Part shown: positions 36,637 through 45,254 of the stretch, one piece after another | Numbering within the stretch: the stretch's first letter is position 1 | How the letters are laid out: each line of letters opens with the position of its first letter | Source of the DNA: Holosporales bacterium | Lineage (GTDB): Bacteria; Pseudomonadota; Alphaproteobacteria; RUG11792 | NCBI GenBank assembly: GCA_031268935.1 | Contig: JAIRWL010000011.1 | Coordinates: 1 to 57,579 of the forward strand | Length of the DNA: 57,579 bases | Direction: 5' to 3' | Translations under genes and position numbers: made by a program | The notes under the pieces: generated by a model | Told to the model about the DNA's origin: nothing | What the model saw: only the letters and a program-made list of their open reading frames with translations | Databases searched by the model: none

Positions 36637-37884
36637 TTGTATATACAATCATTACGTTTAAAGAATGGATTGACGGTCGCGACCGATAGTATCAGTAATT
36701 TTGAAACTGCATCGATTGGTATTTTTGTTCATATTGGCTCGGTAAATGAATCGAATTTCCAAACTGGGTTATCGCACTTTCTGGAGCATATGGCATTTAA
36801 GGGAACCACCAAGCGTACGGCCATCGAAATTTCACGAGCTATAGAGTCAGTTGGTGGACATATGAATGCATATACGAGTAAGGAAGTTACCGCTTATCAC
36901 GCAAAGATTTTGAAAGAAAATATTGATCTTGGAATTGATATTATTACTGATATCATTTCCGATTCTAAGTTCGATAAAACAGAATTCGATAAGGAAAAAT
37001 CGGTCGTTATTCAGGAAATAAAGCAATTAAATGATACGCCAGATGATTTAGTATTCGACATGTTTCAGTCAAAATGTTTTGATGGAGAAAAACTTGGAAC
37101 GCAAATTTTAGGCAGCGAAGAAGAAATTAATTCTTATACTCCTGATGATTTGGCAAATTATTTGCGATCAAAGTATTCGGCAGATAAGATGATCTTATGT
37201 GCAAGTGGAGGAATAAAACATGATGATGTAGTTTCTCTAGCAGAAGAATTTTCCTCTCAAATGCCAAGTTTTGAAGTTGAAAAACCTGATACACAAAAAT
37301 ATAAGGGTGGATTTATATTCAAGAAGAAGGATCTGGAGCAAACTCATATGGTCTTGGGATTTGAGGGATTCGGTAGTACAGATCCCATGAGATACGATCT
37401 GTTTGTAATATCGACGATTCTTGGATCTGGAATGTCTTCGAGACTATTTCAAGAGGTTCGCGAAAAAAGAGGATTAGTATACTCAATTTTTTCATTTACA
37501 TCGAGTTATAGAGATACGGGTACCTTTGGAATTTACGCTGGTTGCGAGGATGATAAGACCCCGGAAGTAATAGACATTGTTAAAAGCGAATTCGAAAAAT
37601 TTTGTGATACTCTGGATGAGGACGAAATACGAAAGGCCCAGACTCAGATCAAGGCATCAATCTTAATGGGGCTTGAGAGCTCGTCCTCTAGAATGGAAAG
37701 GATGGCTCATCAGTTCTTACAGCAAAATAAATTCTTTACTCCTAAGGAAATAACAGAGAAAATTGACGCCGTAAACAAAGGATCGATTGCCGCAGCCGCC
37801 AAGCGGATTTTTGGATCCAATCCCACTCTAGCGGTTATTGGAAATGTAAATGGAATCGAAAATCTTTACAAAGATTTCCTCTAA
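36637..37884 (+). CDS. M16 family zinc metalloprotease (processing-peptidase-like)
   Basis: This 415-residue pitrilysin-family protein resembles the beta subunit of mitochondrial processing peptidase. The inverted zinc motif is H47-F-L-E50-H51, and the downstream Glu lies in EKSVVIQEIKQL (near 120-130). The C-terminal half has the family R-Y pair region (GSGMSSRLFQEVREKRGLVYSI). The start is TTG behind AGGGGGA. The gene overlaps the RlpA-like gene by 35 bases. In alphaproteobacteria this protein is thought to degrade small peptides in the cytoplasm or periplasm; the substrate is not readable here. Confidence 0.92.
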   Translation: MYIQSLRLKNGLTVATDSISNFETASIGIFVHIGSVNESNFQTGLSHFLEHMAFKGTTKRTAIEISRAIESVGGHMNAYTSKEVTAYHAKILKENIDLGIDIITDIISDSKFDKTEFDKEKSVVIQEIKQLNDTPDDLVFDMFQSKCFDGEKLGTQILGSEEEINSYTPDDLANYLRSKYSADKMILCASGGIKHDDVVSLAEEFSSQMPSFEVEKPDTQKYKGGFIFKKKDLEQTHMVLGFEGFGSTDPMRYDLFVISTILGSGMSSRLFQEVREKRGLVYSIFSFTSSYRDTGTFGIYAGCEDDKTPEVIDIVKSEFEKFCDTLDEDEIRKAQTQIKASILMGLESSSSRMERMAHQFLQQNKFFTPKEITEKIDAVNKGSIAAAAKRIFGSNPTLAVIGNVNGIENLYKDFL

Positions 37885-38566
37885 ATGGATTACTGGAATT
37901 GGTATCTTTTTAGCTGGATGCAGCTCTGTTAAAACTCCGGTTGGACCAACGTGTGTCTCATGTAAACCGTATGTAGTCAGGGGGTCCCGGTACCATCCTC
38001 AGACGTTTTATGAGTATGATGAAGTTGGCTTCGCATCTTGGTATGGGGATGATTTTCATGGAAAGAGCAAGGCTACGGGTGAAAGATTCAATAAGATGGC
38101 CATGACGGCTGCTCATAGGACGCTCCCAATTCCATCGGTGGCTAAGGTGACCAATCTAAGGAACGGAAGGTCGGTTATAGTTATCATCGACGATAGGGGG
38201 CCTTATTGTTATACGGGCCGCATCATCGATCTTTCATATGGAGCAGCCCAAGTTCTGGATTTGCATAAATACAAACCATCGAAAGTAAGAGTGCAAACAC
38301 TGGTCGCGGATAGCTTTAAATTGTCGCTTTACATTGCGAAGCACTGCAAGAGGAGGAAGGATCCACTCGGACGGACATGGTCTCAGCTGTATTTTCAAGA
38401 AATCTTAGGGATAGGCCCTGGTTCCCCGGTCGGCCCGAAACGAAATATCGCATTCGAGACCCATAGCAAGAAGCCACCGCAAATAGTTAAACCCCTTTCA
38501 GATAATAAGAAAAAAAAGCTTCGGCAGCCAAAATCCCAACAACTTGGTCGGTTTTTAAAAATGTAA
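37850..38566 (+). CDS. rlpA: RlpA-like lipoprotein with septal double-psi beta-barrel
   Basis: This 238-residue protein has a lipoprotein signal (WITGIGIFLAGC, acylated Cys near 24) and a DPBB domain: GFASWYGDDFHGKSKATGERFNKMAMTAAHRTLP, then VTNLRNGRSVIVIIDDRGPY and RIIDLSYGAAQVL. The Asp in DDRGP is catalytic in RlpA-type lytic transglycosylases. The C-terminus is basic and low-complexity, and no SPOR domain is recognised. RlpA acts on denuded septal peptidoglycan glycans in the periplasm. It overlaps the upstream M16 gene and precedes the cloverleaf repeat. Confidence 0.85.
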   Translation: MESKIFTKISSKWITGIGIFLAGCSSVKTPVGPTCVSCKPYVVRGSRYHPQTFYEYDEVGFASWYGDDFHGKSKATGERFNKMAMTAAHRTLPIPSVAKVTNLRNGRSVIVIIDDRGPYCYTGRIIDLSYGAAQVLDLHKYKPSKVRVQTLVADSFKLSLYIAKHCKRRKDPLGRTWSQLYFQEILGIGPGSPVGPKRNIAFETHSKKPPQIVKPLSDNKKKKLRQPKSQQLGRFLKM

Positions 38567-38620
38567 GTTGCGCCCTCGAATATAGGGACTAAGCCGCGTA
38601 GTAGATTCACGGTGCTGGCC

Positions 38621-38734
38621 CCCTGGGGGCGGCCTGCCCAGCTTTTTTTCTATAGAAAAAAAAGCTGGTGGCAGCGAAACGCTGCCTGCAATTTTTTTTT
38701 ACCAAGAAAAAAAATTGCGCAGGCCGCCCCCGGG
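38621..38734. repeat. Cloverleaf-shaped inverted-repeat element
   Basis: An outer stem pairs 621-637 (CCCTGGGGGCGGCCTGC) with 719-734 (GCAGGCCGCCCCCGGG), with one bulged T. It encloses three consecutive hairpins: 638-668 (CCAGCTTTTTTT, then CTATAG, then A8GCTGG), 670-686 (GGCAGCG-AAA-CGCTGCC) and 688-718 (GCAATTTTTTTT, short loop, A8TTGC). Coordinates are offsets from 38000. Nothing here encodes a protein. The hairpins may end the rlpA transcript, but the four-way layout suggests a folded RNA or a mobile palindromic element. Confidence 0.85.
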
Positions 38735-38864
38735 TGATGTATCCAGTAAGCCACACTACATCTTCTTTCCACGTGAGTAGAGGGGGCCATGTGAAAAAAA
38801 ATTAAATCACCACCGTTGATGATCTGCGTATATAATACCAAAAATATAGAACCCTAAAGGCTGA

Positions 38865-40262
38865 ATGTTCGACATTCGTGACGACTCTAGAGTCATACAC
38901 TTCATAGGACTCGGTGGAATTGGAATTAGTGGTCTCGCCGAGATTTTACATTCTATCGGGTATAAAATTCAGGGAAGTGATTGTTATCACTCTCAAAACA
39001 TCGATCGCCTTGAGCGTCTCGGCATTACGGCCTTTATTGGTCACGATAAAACGTATGTCGAAAATGCTGGCATAGTCGTTTATTCTTCGGCCATCAAAAA
39101 AGATAATCCAGAATTAATCCGGGCTAGAGAATTGAGAATTCCGTGTCTAACTCGGGCCGAGATGCTCGCTCAGATCGTACGTCTTAAAAAATCTATTGTC
39201 GTTGCCGGATCTCATGGAAAAACTACCGTGACATCCATCTGCGCATCCATTTTGGAGATGGCATCGATGTCTCCGACGGTCATTAATGGAGGGATTATCA
39301 ATGCGTACAAGACGAATGCAAAATTGGGAGATGGCGACTGGGCCGTTGTCGAGTCAGATGAATCCGATGGAAGTTTCGTAACTCTATTCCCAACCATTGG
39401 AATTGTAACAAATATCGACAACGAACATTCAAATCATTATGGTTCTTTTGAGAATTTAAAATTAGCCTTTAAATCATTTTTGAGCAATTTGCCATTTTAT
39501 GGTGCAGGAATTGTGTGTCTTGATGATTCATCGATCGAACGAGTTGTCACCGATATGACCGATAGAAACATAATTACCTATTCGATTACCAAAGATTCGA
39601 TGTTTCGGGCCATAAATATTAAAAAGACCTCTAAGGGATCAACATTTGATGTGAAAACTTGTGATAACTTTCTGAAAGAAGTTCATATCCCGCTGCTGGG
39701 TGACCACAATATCTTGAATGCCTTGGCCGCGCTCGCTACAGCTACCGAATTAAAAATTGATTTAGAAATCGTTAAAACTACCTTAGCGTCGTTTTCTGGG
39801 GTCGGCAGGAGGTTCTCCACCATTGGAGTCGTTCAAGGAATTACTTTTATCGATGACTACGCTCACCATCCAACCGAAATCAGAGCGCTCCTGAGAGCCG
39901 CAAAACAAAAAACGAATGGAAAGATCCTAATTGTTTGCCAGCCGCACCGTTTTACCAGATTAATTACTTTATTCAAGGAATTCTGCGACTGTTTTGAGGA
40001 TGCAGATATAATAGTCCTAACAGAGGTTTATAAAGCCGATGATTTGGAAACGTCCGACATTTCATCTCGAGATCTCTACGACGCCTTGTACCATTCCGGG
40101 AAGAATGTGCTCTTTGCCGAAGATGAGTCAAGAGTCGCCTCAATTGTAGATGAATCAATAAAGAATAGAATTTTAACGGATGGTGACCTCATTCTATTTG
40201 CTGGAGCCGGGAGTATTTCGAAGTGGGCTCACGGTATATATATGGATCTAGCGGATCGATGA
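38865..40262 (+). CDS. murC: UDP-N-acetylmuramate--L-alanine ligase
   Basis: MurC adds L-Ala to UDP-MurNAc in the cytoplasm. The 465-residue ligase has the N-terminal Rossmann motif HFIGLGGIGISGLAEIL, the P-loop VAGSHGKTTVTS (Ser where Thr is common), EADESDGSF-type segment VESDESDGSFV, NIDNEHSNHYGSF, and VGRRFSTIG plus IDDYAHHPTEI in the C-terminal domain. The length is normal. The last four bases (ATGA) overlap the start of a small membrane-protein gene. murB is not adjacent. Confidence 0.97.
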   Translation: MFDIRDDSRVIHFIGLGGIGISGLAEILHSIGYKIQGSDCYHSQNIDRLERLGITAFIGHDKTYVENAGIVVYSSAIKKDNPELIRARELRIPCLTRAEMLAQIVRLKKSIVVAGSHGKTTVTSICASILEMASMSPTVINGGIINAYKTNAKLGDGDWAVVESDESDGSFVTLFPTIGIVTNIDNEHSNHYGSFENLKLAFKSFLSNLPFYGAGIVCLDDSSIERVVTDMTDRNIITYSITKDSMFRAINIKKTSKGSTFDVKTCDNFLKEVHIPLLGDHNILNALAALATATELKIDLEIVKTTLASFSGVGRRFSTIGVVQGITFIDDYAHHPTEIRALLRAAKQKTNGKILIVCQPHRFTRLITLFKEFCDCFEDADIIVLTEVYKADDLETSDISSRDLYDALYHSGKNVLFAEDESRVASIVDESIKNRILTDGDLILFAGAGSISKWAHGIYMDLADR

Positions 40263-40534
40263 AGCAATGGATTTTCGTTGTTGGCATTCTAGGCTCGGGA
40301 ATAATGTTTCTTATTTCCGGGACATTAATTGGCTACGCCATTCACGAATATGGAGTCCAGTCCATAGCCTCCCAATCTCCCGAGAATCGAGAAAGAAAAC
40401 CGGAATTGTCAAATATTGACAAAATGGCACTCCTGTCGTCTCAGATCCCCGAATTCAAAATTCCTTTCCAGAAGAAGGAGAGAGCTCCAACTGACGACGC
40501 CCTCAACACGGCCAATTCTTATAATAAATCTTAA
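40259..40534 (+). CDS. Small single-pass membrane protein of unknown function
   Basis: This 91-residue product starts at the ATG that overlaps the murC stop codon (ATGA), which suggests translational coupling. It has one hydrophobic N-terminal segment (WIFVVGILGSGIMFLISGTL) and a polar tail with SNIDKMALLSSQIPEF. No family is recognised. Because it is coupled to murC, a role in envelope or cell division is plausible but unproven. Confidence 0.6.
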   Translation: MKQWIFVVGILGSGIMFLISGTLIGYAIHEYGVQSIASQSPENRERKPELSNIDKMALLSSQIPEFKIPFQKKERAPTDDALNTANSYNKS

Positions 40535-40639
40535 CGATAAGTTTATTCTTCATAGCGCAACGTTAATTATTTCTCAACTTTTATTGTATATCATAACATT
40601 GTTAAATCGATAAGTAAGCTCTGGGGAAGTTTTTGAGAT

Positions 40640-41893
40640 ATGGGGAGATCTGGATTAGGAAGATTATGTGTTGGGTGTGCGCCGATATTACTCGTCTCTG
40701 TCTTAAGCGGGGTGAAAGCAGCCGATTTAAGCCAGATATTGATGCTCGGGGCGATGCCCACTACTCCAAAAATTCAACCAGGAGATGGATCTCCCTTGCC
40801 TCAGATTGGGATGCCCACTCCTACAAGAAGTCAACCAGGAGCTGGATCTACATTTACGCTGACAGGGGCCCCAGCTGGATTGGATGCCGGCCATCTTAGT
40901 TCGGAGCCGGCTAGTCGGGAGATGCTGACAGCTAAAAGGTGCGAAGACGCTGTTAGGAGTAGCATAATGGATAAAGTTAATGGGGTAGATTTCTCCGGAT
41001 GCCTGGATTTAGGGGAGAACGGGGATGCTGCCGTGGGGGCCTTTTATAAAGTCTTAGCAGGGACTAATGCTTTCGGCACCTTGTCTACCAATATATATCT
41101 TGATTTTTCCTATACTCAGGTCCCCTTAGAGTTAGTCACTAAATGGACGAAAATTTGCGGCGAAGACAATAGGGTGTTGCTGCTGAATGTAGCAAACAAC
41201 GAAACGATAACCGATGAGTTGATAACTGCCCTGAATTTCCAGAAAATTGCTGGACTTAATCTAGCTAATACTCCCATCACGGATGCTGGCCTCGCAAAAA
41301 TTATACAATCGATTCAACTTAACGGCATCGGGCCTTTCAGATATCTCAATCTGACAGGTAGCAAAGTCACCGCGGCCGGGATAGAGGCATTGATGAATGC
41401 TGTCCGAGCGGCCGGGCAGTTAGAGACCCCATTTACCTTGTACTGGAATAACGATACAGTCTTTCGAGCAGGAGGGGAGGCCAATGAAGCGGTAACCCTT
41501 ACCTCTCAGGCTACAGCAGTCCCAGCAGTCCCCTCAGAAGTCGCCCCGACCCCTGCGGCATCTCTTCTATCCCTGCCTGGCATCGGGATCGGTCCGGCTG
41601 AGGCTCCGACCTCCGGTGTGCCGTTGAGTACTCCCTCCGTTGGGTCTACCGGATCTCCTGGGGAAACCATCCCACCGGTCGTACCCACTATCCCTGGTCT
41701 AACTGCATCCGAAGAGAAGGCGGCCCTCGCAGCCCTGAGCTCACTGGATAGCGCCCCCTCCCCGGCTCCGAGCTCCGGCTCGACTGGAGCATCTTTGCCT
41801 GGAGCTTTGAAATTCCTTGCACCAGTGGCCGAGGCTTTGAAGTCCCCTGCTCAATCGGACGATGCGATGATACAGGCCCTCATGAGTCGGTAA
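40640..41893 (+). CDS. Secreted protein with leucine-rich-repeat-like segment
   Basis: This 417-residue protein has a signal peptide (CVGCAPILLVSVLSGVKAAD). A Pro/Gly/Thr-rich N-region contains a duplicated QPGDGSPLPQIGMPTPTRSQ-type phrase. A central segment (about 150-260) has spaced LxLxxNxxIT motifs: VLLLNVANNETITDELITAL, IAGLNLANTPITDAGLAKII and FRYLNLTGSKVTAAGIEALM. These match RNI-like leucine-rich repeats. The C-terminal 140 residues are Pro/Ser/Ala rich and low-complexity. Exported LRR proteins often bind host proteins. The gene is markedly G+C-richer than murC upstream and starts the large accessory region. No anchor helix is seen at the C-terminus. Confidence 0.75.
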   Translation: MGRSGLGRLCVGCAPILLVSVLSGVKAADLSQILMLGAMPTTPKIQPGDGSPLPQIGMPTPTRSQPGAGSTFTLTGAPAGLDAGHLSSEPASREMLTAKRCEDAVRSSIMDKVNGVDFSGCLDLGENGDAAVGAFYKVLAGTNAFGTLSTNIYLDFSYTQVPLELVTKWTKICGEDNRVLLLNVANNETITDELITALNFQKIAGLNLANTPITDAGLAKIIQSIQLNGIGPFRYLNLTGSKVTAAGIEALMNAVRAAGQLETPFTLYWNNDTVFRAGGEANEAVTLTSQATAVPAVPSEVAPTPAASLLSLPGIGIGPAEAPTSGVPLSTPSVGSTGSPGETIPPVVPTIPGLTASEEKAALAALSSLDSAPSPAPSSGSTGASLPGALKFLAPVAEALKSPAQSDDAMIQALMSR

Positions 41894-41926
41894 CCGAACA
41901 CATGTCGCGAGGCCATCTCACCTCCC

Positions 41927-42319
41927 CGCGGGTTTCTTGTTTAAAAAACTGGATCTATCCCATCTGTAAAAAAAAGATCAAGTATCAGGGCGCTGGGAGA
42001 ACTGCTCCACTCGGGGGACTCAGGGGATGGAGTGGTGAAAACATTCTCCACCTCCACGCGGGTTTTTTTTGTTTAATAACTGGAACGGATAACAGCTGAA
42101 AAAAAAGATCAAGTACTAGGGCGGTGGGAGAACTGCTCCACTCGGGGACCCAAGGGATGGAGTGGTGAAAGCTTTCTCCAGCCCCACGCGGGTTTTTTTT
42201 TGTTTAATAACTGGATCTATCCCATCTGTAAAAAAAAGATCAAGCAACAGGGCAGGGGGAGAACTGCTCCACTCTGGGACCCAAGGGGTGAAGTGGTGAA
42301 AAAATTCTCCACCTCCAAG
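41927..42319. repeat. Three tandem ~130-bp repeats with internal inverted repeats
   Basis: Copies begin at CGCGGG near 41927, 42057 and 42187, and a decayed fourth starts at 42320. Each has a T-run (T8 or longer in the second and third copies), then an A8 run that could pair with it around a GGATCTATCC core in the first and third copies. A second nested hairpin follows (GGAGAA/TTCTCC outside CCACTC/GAGTGG). The array lies between two convergent secreted-protein genes and could act as stacked terminators or small-RNA units. Confidence 0.85.
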
Positions 42320-42453
42320 CGCGTTTAAAAAAAATGCCAGAGTCACGCGATAACAGGGAAAAGAAAGAGACAGTTTCAGGACGGCGTGGGGTGAGCTGCC
42401 CTCCTCGATCCTCTGGAGGTAGTGGAGGGGGAGAGGGGGTGCTTTTAATAGGC

Positions 42454-43284
42454 TTATCCCCACAAGCCCTGATCTTCCGGCCCGAGGATTTTCGTCGCCG
42501 CTCTGTGCGCTCCTGGTCTGAGGATTTCCCATGCTCGGCCAATCTCCCTTGTGACTTCGTCTATTGTTTCGGGGTCTTGGTACTTTCCAATCAAGGTTAT
42601 GGGTGATATGCGGAAGTTATGTGTTCTTTCTGTACCGCCCTGGTCGCGCTGGCCTCGATGGGTTGCGGGTTCGGGTGCCGAGGGAGTGGGACCGACTTGC
42701 CAATGCCCTTGCACACAAGCTGACCTAACCTGATCTACGGCCGTGTCCCTCAATCGGGTTAATTTCTGTTCCAGGAGCGCCTCTTGGTCTGGAGTAGTGC
42801 CCCTGCTAAAGATGGTGATTGAAGGCGTGGTAACGTGGACTTCCCCTTTTGTTCGGTCTTCCTCGTTTAGGACTAAGGGGAAAGGAGAGCGGGTTGCTTG
42901 GCACGGCTGAGCAACTGCTGTGGATATTAACATGATGACATCCCGATTTAAGTCAACTCGAAATTTTATTTTTGCTCCTGACACTAATGCCCAGAATCTT
43001 TCCCCTTCCATCACCTGCCGCTGCTTATTATTAAGTTCCTGCCTGCAGTCCGCGAAAATGGCATCGTTTGTTTCGTCCCGTTCTCCTTTCCTTGTCCATC
43101 TAACATTCCCTCTAAGTGGGGATGGACCTGCACGATCGCTAGCCGGTTCGTCCTCTTGGAAGCTTTGCACTATCCATCCGGCTGCTCTGGCGGGGCTAGT
43201 GCCTACCATTAGGCCAATACAGGTAATTATTAATCCTCTAAGACTGTGGCCCTTTCGGCCGTGCTCTAATGTTGTTTCTTTCAT
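42454..43284 (-). CDS. Secreted protein of unknown function
   Basis: This 276-residue product has a basic leader (MKETTLEHGRKGHSLRG), a hydrophobic segment (LIITCIGLMVGTSPARA) and a predicted cleavage after ARAA. The mature protein is rich in Arg, Glu and Gln and has three or four cysteines. A region near 110-200 (HVTTPSITIFSRGTTPDQEA, then LLEQKLTRLRDTAVDQVRSA) is probably helical. No domain is recognised. It is convergent with the LRR-like gene across the tandem repeats. A modest GGGTG Shine-Dalgarno sequence precedes the ATG. Confidence 0.65.
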   Translation of the reverse strand: MKETTLEHGRKGHSLRGLIITCIGLMVGTSPARAAGWIVQSFQEDEPASDRAGPSPLRGNVRWTRKGERDETNDAIFADCRQELNNKQRQVMEGERFWALVSGAKIKFRVDLNRDVIMLISTAVAQPCQATRSPFPLVLNEEDRTKGEVHVTTPSITIFSRGTTPDQEALLEQKLTRLRDTAVDQVRSACVQGHWQVGPTPSAPEPATHRGQRDQGGTERTHNFRISPITLIGKYQDPETIDEVTREIGRAWEILRPGAHRAATKILGPEDQGLWG

Positions 43285-43656
43285 GATTTACACCCTTTTA
43301 TAAAATGGATATCCCTAAACTGAACTTAGTTTAGTGTGGGGATGGTAATATATACTATTCATTCTTGTCAATAGTAACCTGTATACTTAACGGGTAAATT
43401 GGCTGATGCCTGGCGAGTTCGATTTGTAAAGAGAATCAGAAGTAGATCAGGTTATCTGATTAATAGTTTGTCTGGCAAAATGTAGACGACCCCACCTAAG
43501 ACGATGCGGCGGGGGGGGGGGGGGGATGACGAATAGGAAGGACCCATATTAACGATTAAGTAAGGCATTGTTTATAAAATCTAAGGAAATCTGGCGGCCC
43601 GAGGCCCAATAGTTAGTCAGGGGAAACACAGGGCCTTACACAATCGGAGGAAATCT
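43285..43656. other. Divergent intergenic region with poly-G tract
   Basis: This region separates two divergent secreted-protein genes and should hold both promoters. It contains the G15 run at 43511-43525 and is otherwise mixed A+T-rich sequence without a recognised operator. A Shine-Dalgarno sequence GGAGGA lies just before 43657. Confidence 0.4.
43511..43525. repeat. Poly-G tract (G15) upstream of a secreted-protein gene
   Basis: Fifteen consecutive G lie about 130 bases before the ATG at 43657. In bacteria with phase variation, such a run between promoter elements or in a 5' leader can tune expression by changing spacing. No promoter is identified with certainty here. Confidence 0.85.
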
Positions 43657-44535
43657 ATGAGACATATTCCAAAATGGCTCCAAATCTCGATAGCCATTAC
43701 TTGCTTCAATCAGGTGGCGGCTTTCGGATCGACGATATACCTAGCGTCCGAGCGCCCCATCCCCGACAATGCCATAGAAATTTCCAACACATCCCTAGGA
43801 CAAACAGCAAGATGGCTCCCATACCCTGCACATCCCACAGATGGAGTTCAACCGATTATGAAAATGATCACCGACCTATTTCAAGGGGAAAACCGGATGG
43901 AAGATTGGATCAGGGCCGTCAAATCAGCTATAAATTCCCAATACGCAAACACTCCCGCTCTGGAGGAGCTCTGGCAATACGTGGCCTCTGTTCATTACAA
44001 TAAGGTCCGGTCGATAGCCAACCTATGGAAAAATAGAGGGAGCTCGGAAGACCATCTTCATTCCAAGTTGGTTCCGGCCCGGACAATACTGGCACTAGTC
44101 CCCACTGAGGCCCCACAGAAGGATCATCCCCTGCGAATTCTTGAAATCCTGACCCAAGTGACGGGAGGGAGTTGGTCCTCAATCCATAGAGCTAATCAGA
44201 TTTATATGGGAGACCTCATAAGGCCAGGCCAACCAGAGATTCAAGGAGTTGAGGGATTGATCCCGAGTCAGGTGACTTCAGAACTGGTCCTGAGCGGGAC
44301 AGCATTTCCAGAGTTAGATCCCAGTGATCATGCAGAAATCGAGGAAATGGCGACCTCAGCGGGATACGGTGATGATTATGGTTCAATTAGCGAAATGATA
44401 TCGAGTATCTTATCTAAGATTTCCTGGAGAGTCATGGGCACGACCCAGGAATGGGAGGAGATTCTAGAGGCTTTTAACGCTATAAGACAAATAGAAGTCC
44501 TCCCGATTTGGTCCCCCCCCCGCTACAATATCTAG
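43657..44535 (+). CDS. Secreted protein, truncated by a C9 frameshift before its anchor
   Basis: As the sequence stands this is 292 residues, with a GGAGGA Shine-Dalgarno sequence and a signal peptide (WLQISIAITCFNQVAAF). The ectodomain is helical and acidic without a known fold. The frame ends at TAG shortly after nine consecutive C (44513-44521). With one C fewer the frame continues as PPATISSDEIAAAVLAALPG into WLGPLSGDGG and an anchor identical in style to the one at 1283-2467, ending at 44800. The full form would be about 380 residues. The current form would be soluble and secreted rather than anchored. It may be a phase-off allele, a pseudogene or a sequencing error. Confidence 0.75.
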   Translation: MRHIPKWLQISIAITCFNQVAAFGSTIYLASERPIPDNAIEISNTSLGQTARWLPYPAHPTDGVQPIMKMITDLFQGENRMEDWIRAVKSAINSQYANTPALEELWQYVASVHYNKVRSIANLWKNRGSSEDHLHSKLVPARTILALVPTEAPQKDHPLRILEILTQVTGGSWSSIHRANQIYMGDLIRPGQPEIQGVEGLIPSQVTSELVLSGTAFPELDPSDHAEIEEMATSAGYGDDYGSISEMISSILSKISWRVMGTTQEWEEILEAFNAIRQIEVLPIWSPPRYNI

Positions 44536-44800
44536 CGATGAGATAGCGGCGGCGGTCTTGGCGGCCTTACCTGGAGACGATCGAAAATGGCTCGGGCCAT
44601 TGTCGGGAGATGGCGGACCAGGATCGACCTACCCAGCCGATACCCAAGAAGCATGTTCTAGGGCCTTGGTGCCCGTCAAAAAGATTTCCCCGATATCGAT
44701 TGCGGTCGGAGCTACCGTGGCCGTGGTATCCTTGGCCGGGGGAATAGGGGCCGGTTACCTAATATGGGGCCGAAAGAAACCATCCGGACTTGGATCGTAA
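44522..44800 (+). pseudogene. Out-of-frame C-terminal anchor cassette of the preceding gene
   Basis: This stretch is open from just after the C9 run to TAA at 44798-44800. It encodes WLGPLSGDGGPGSTYPADTQ, EACSRALVPVKKISPIS, a Gly-rich transmembrane helix and IWGRKKPSGLGS. It matches the end of the 1283-2467 protein almost residue for residue and also at the DNA level, while upstream parts of the two genes differ. It has no Shine-Dalgarno sequence or signal of its own, so it is best read as the detached 3' end of the gene above. Confidence 0.8.
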
Positions 44801-45254
44801 AAAAAATGGATTAATCACCTTGTGCTGGGAAGGAGGGCGCTTATGGTACCCTGAAGAGGGACCTTTCCCTCACAAGCCCGCTATCTATCTTTCCTGGCGG
44901 AGTTGGGTGTTCCAGATCCGGCTCTCCTGAGGCACTAATCGTAAATGTTATCGTCGGGTTCATCTTTAATAATTGGCATTGGGCTAGGGCTACGGACGGA
45001 GTTTAGAAGGTGCCATTAAGAGGCAGATCGTGAATCAGCAAATATGAATAACTGAAAAGATTTAATATCCCAGGCATACATCTTTGGAAGAATATCCTTC
45101 ACGTTATGTGTAATATGACTAAAAATAAGGTAGTCCTGAGCTCGTCATTGTCCAAAATGGATTGTGTATTGTCAAATGTTGTGTTAGAGTAAATACGGGA
45201 TGCTTCGTATAATCTTTATCTAAAGAGTCATATCTTCACGGGGGAGGATAAGCT
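44801..45254. other. Intergenic region without a recognised gene
   Basis: About 450 bases of A+T-rich sequence lie between the anchor cassette and the coiled-coil gene. No RNA gene, repeat or clear terminator is seen. It should contain the promoter of the downstream gene, whose GTG follows GGGGGAGG. Confidence 0.3.

Noticed and set aside
38621-38734. Simple rho-independent terminator for rlpA
   Set aside because: The inner hairpins could terminate, but the enclosing 16-bp stem and three-hairpin layout are not explained by that alone.
41927-42319. CRISPR array
   Set aside because: Units are about 130 bp with no short repeat/unique spacer pattern, and no cas genes are nearby.
42116-42532. Minus-strand frame over the 130-bp tandem repeats
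   Set aside because: The repeats keep a 130-base period, not a multiple of three, so unit copies would be read in different frames; the sequence looks structural rather than coding.
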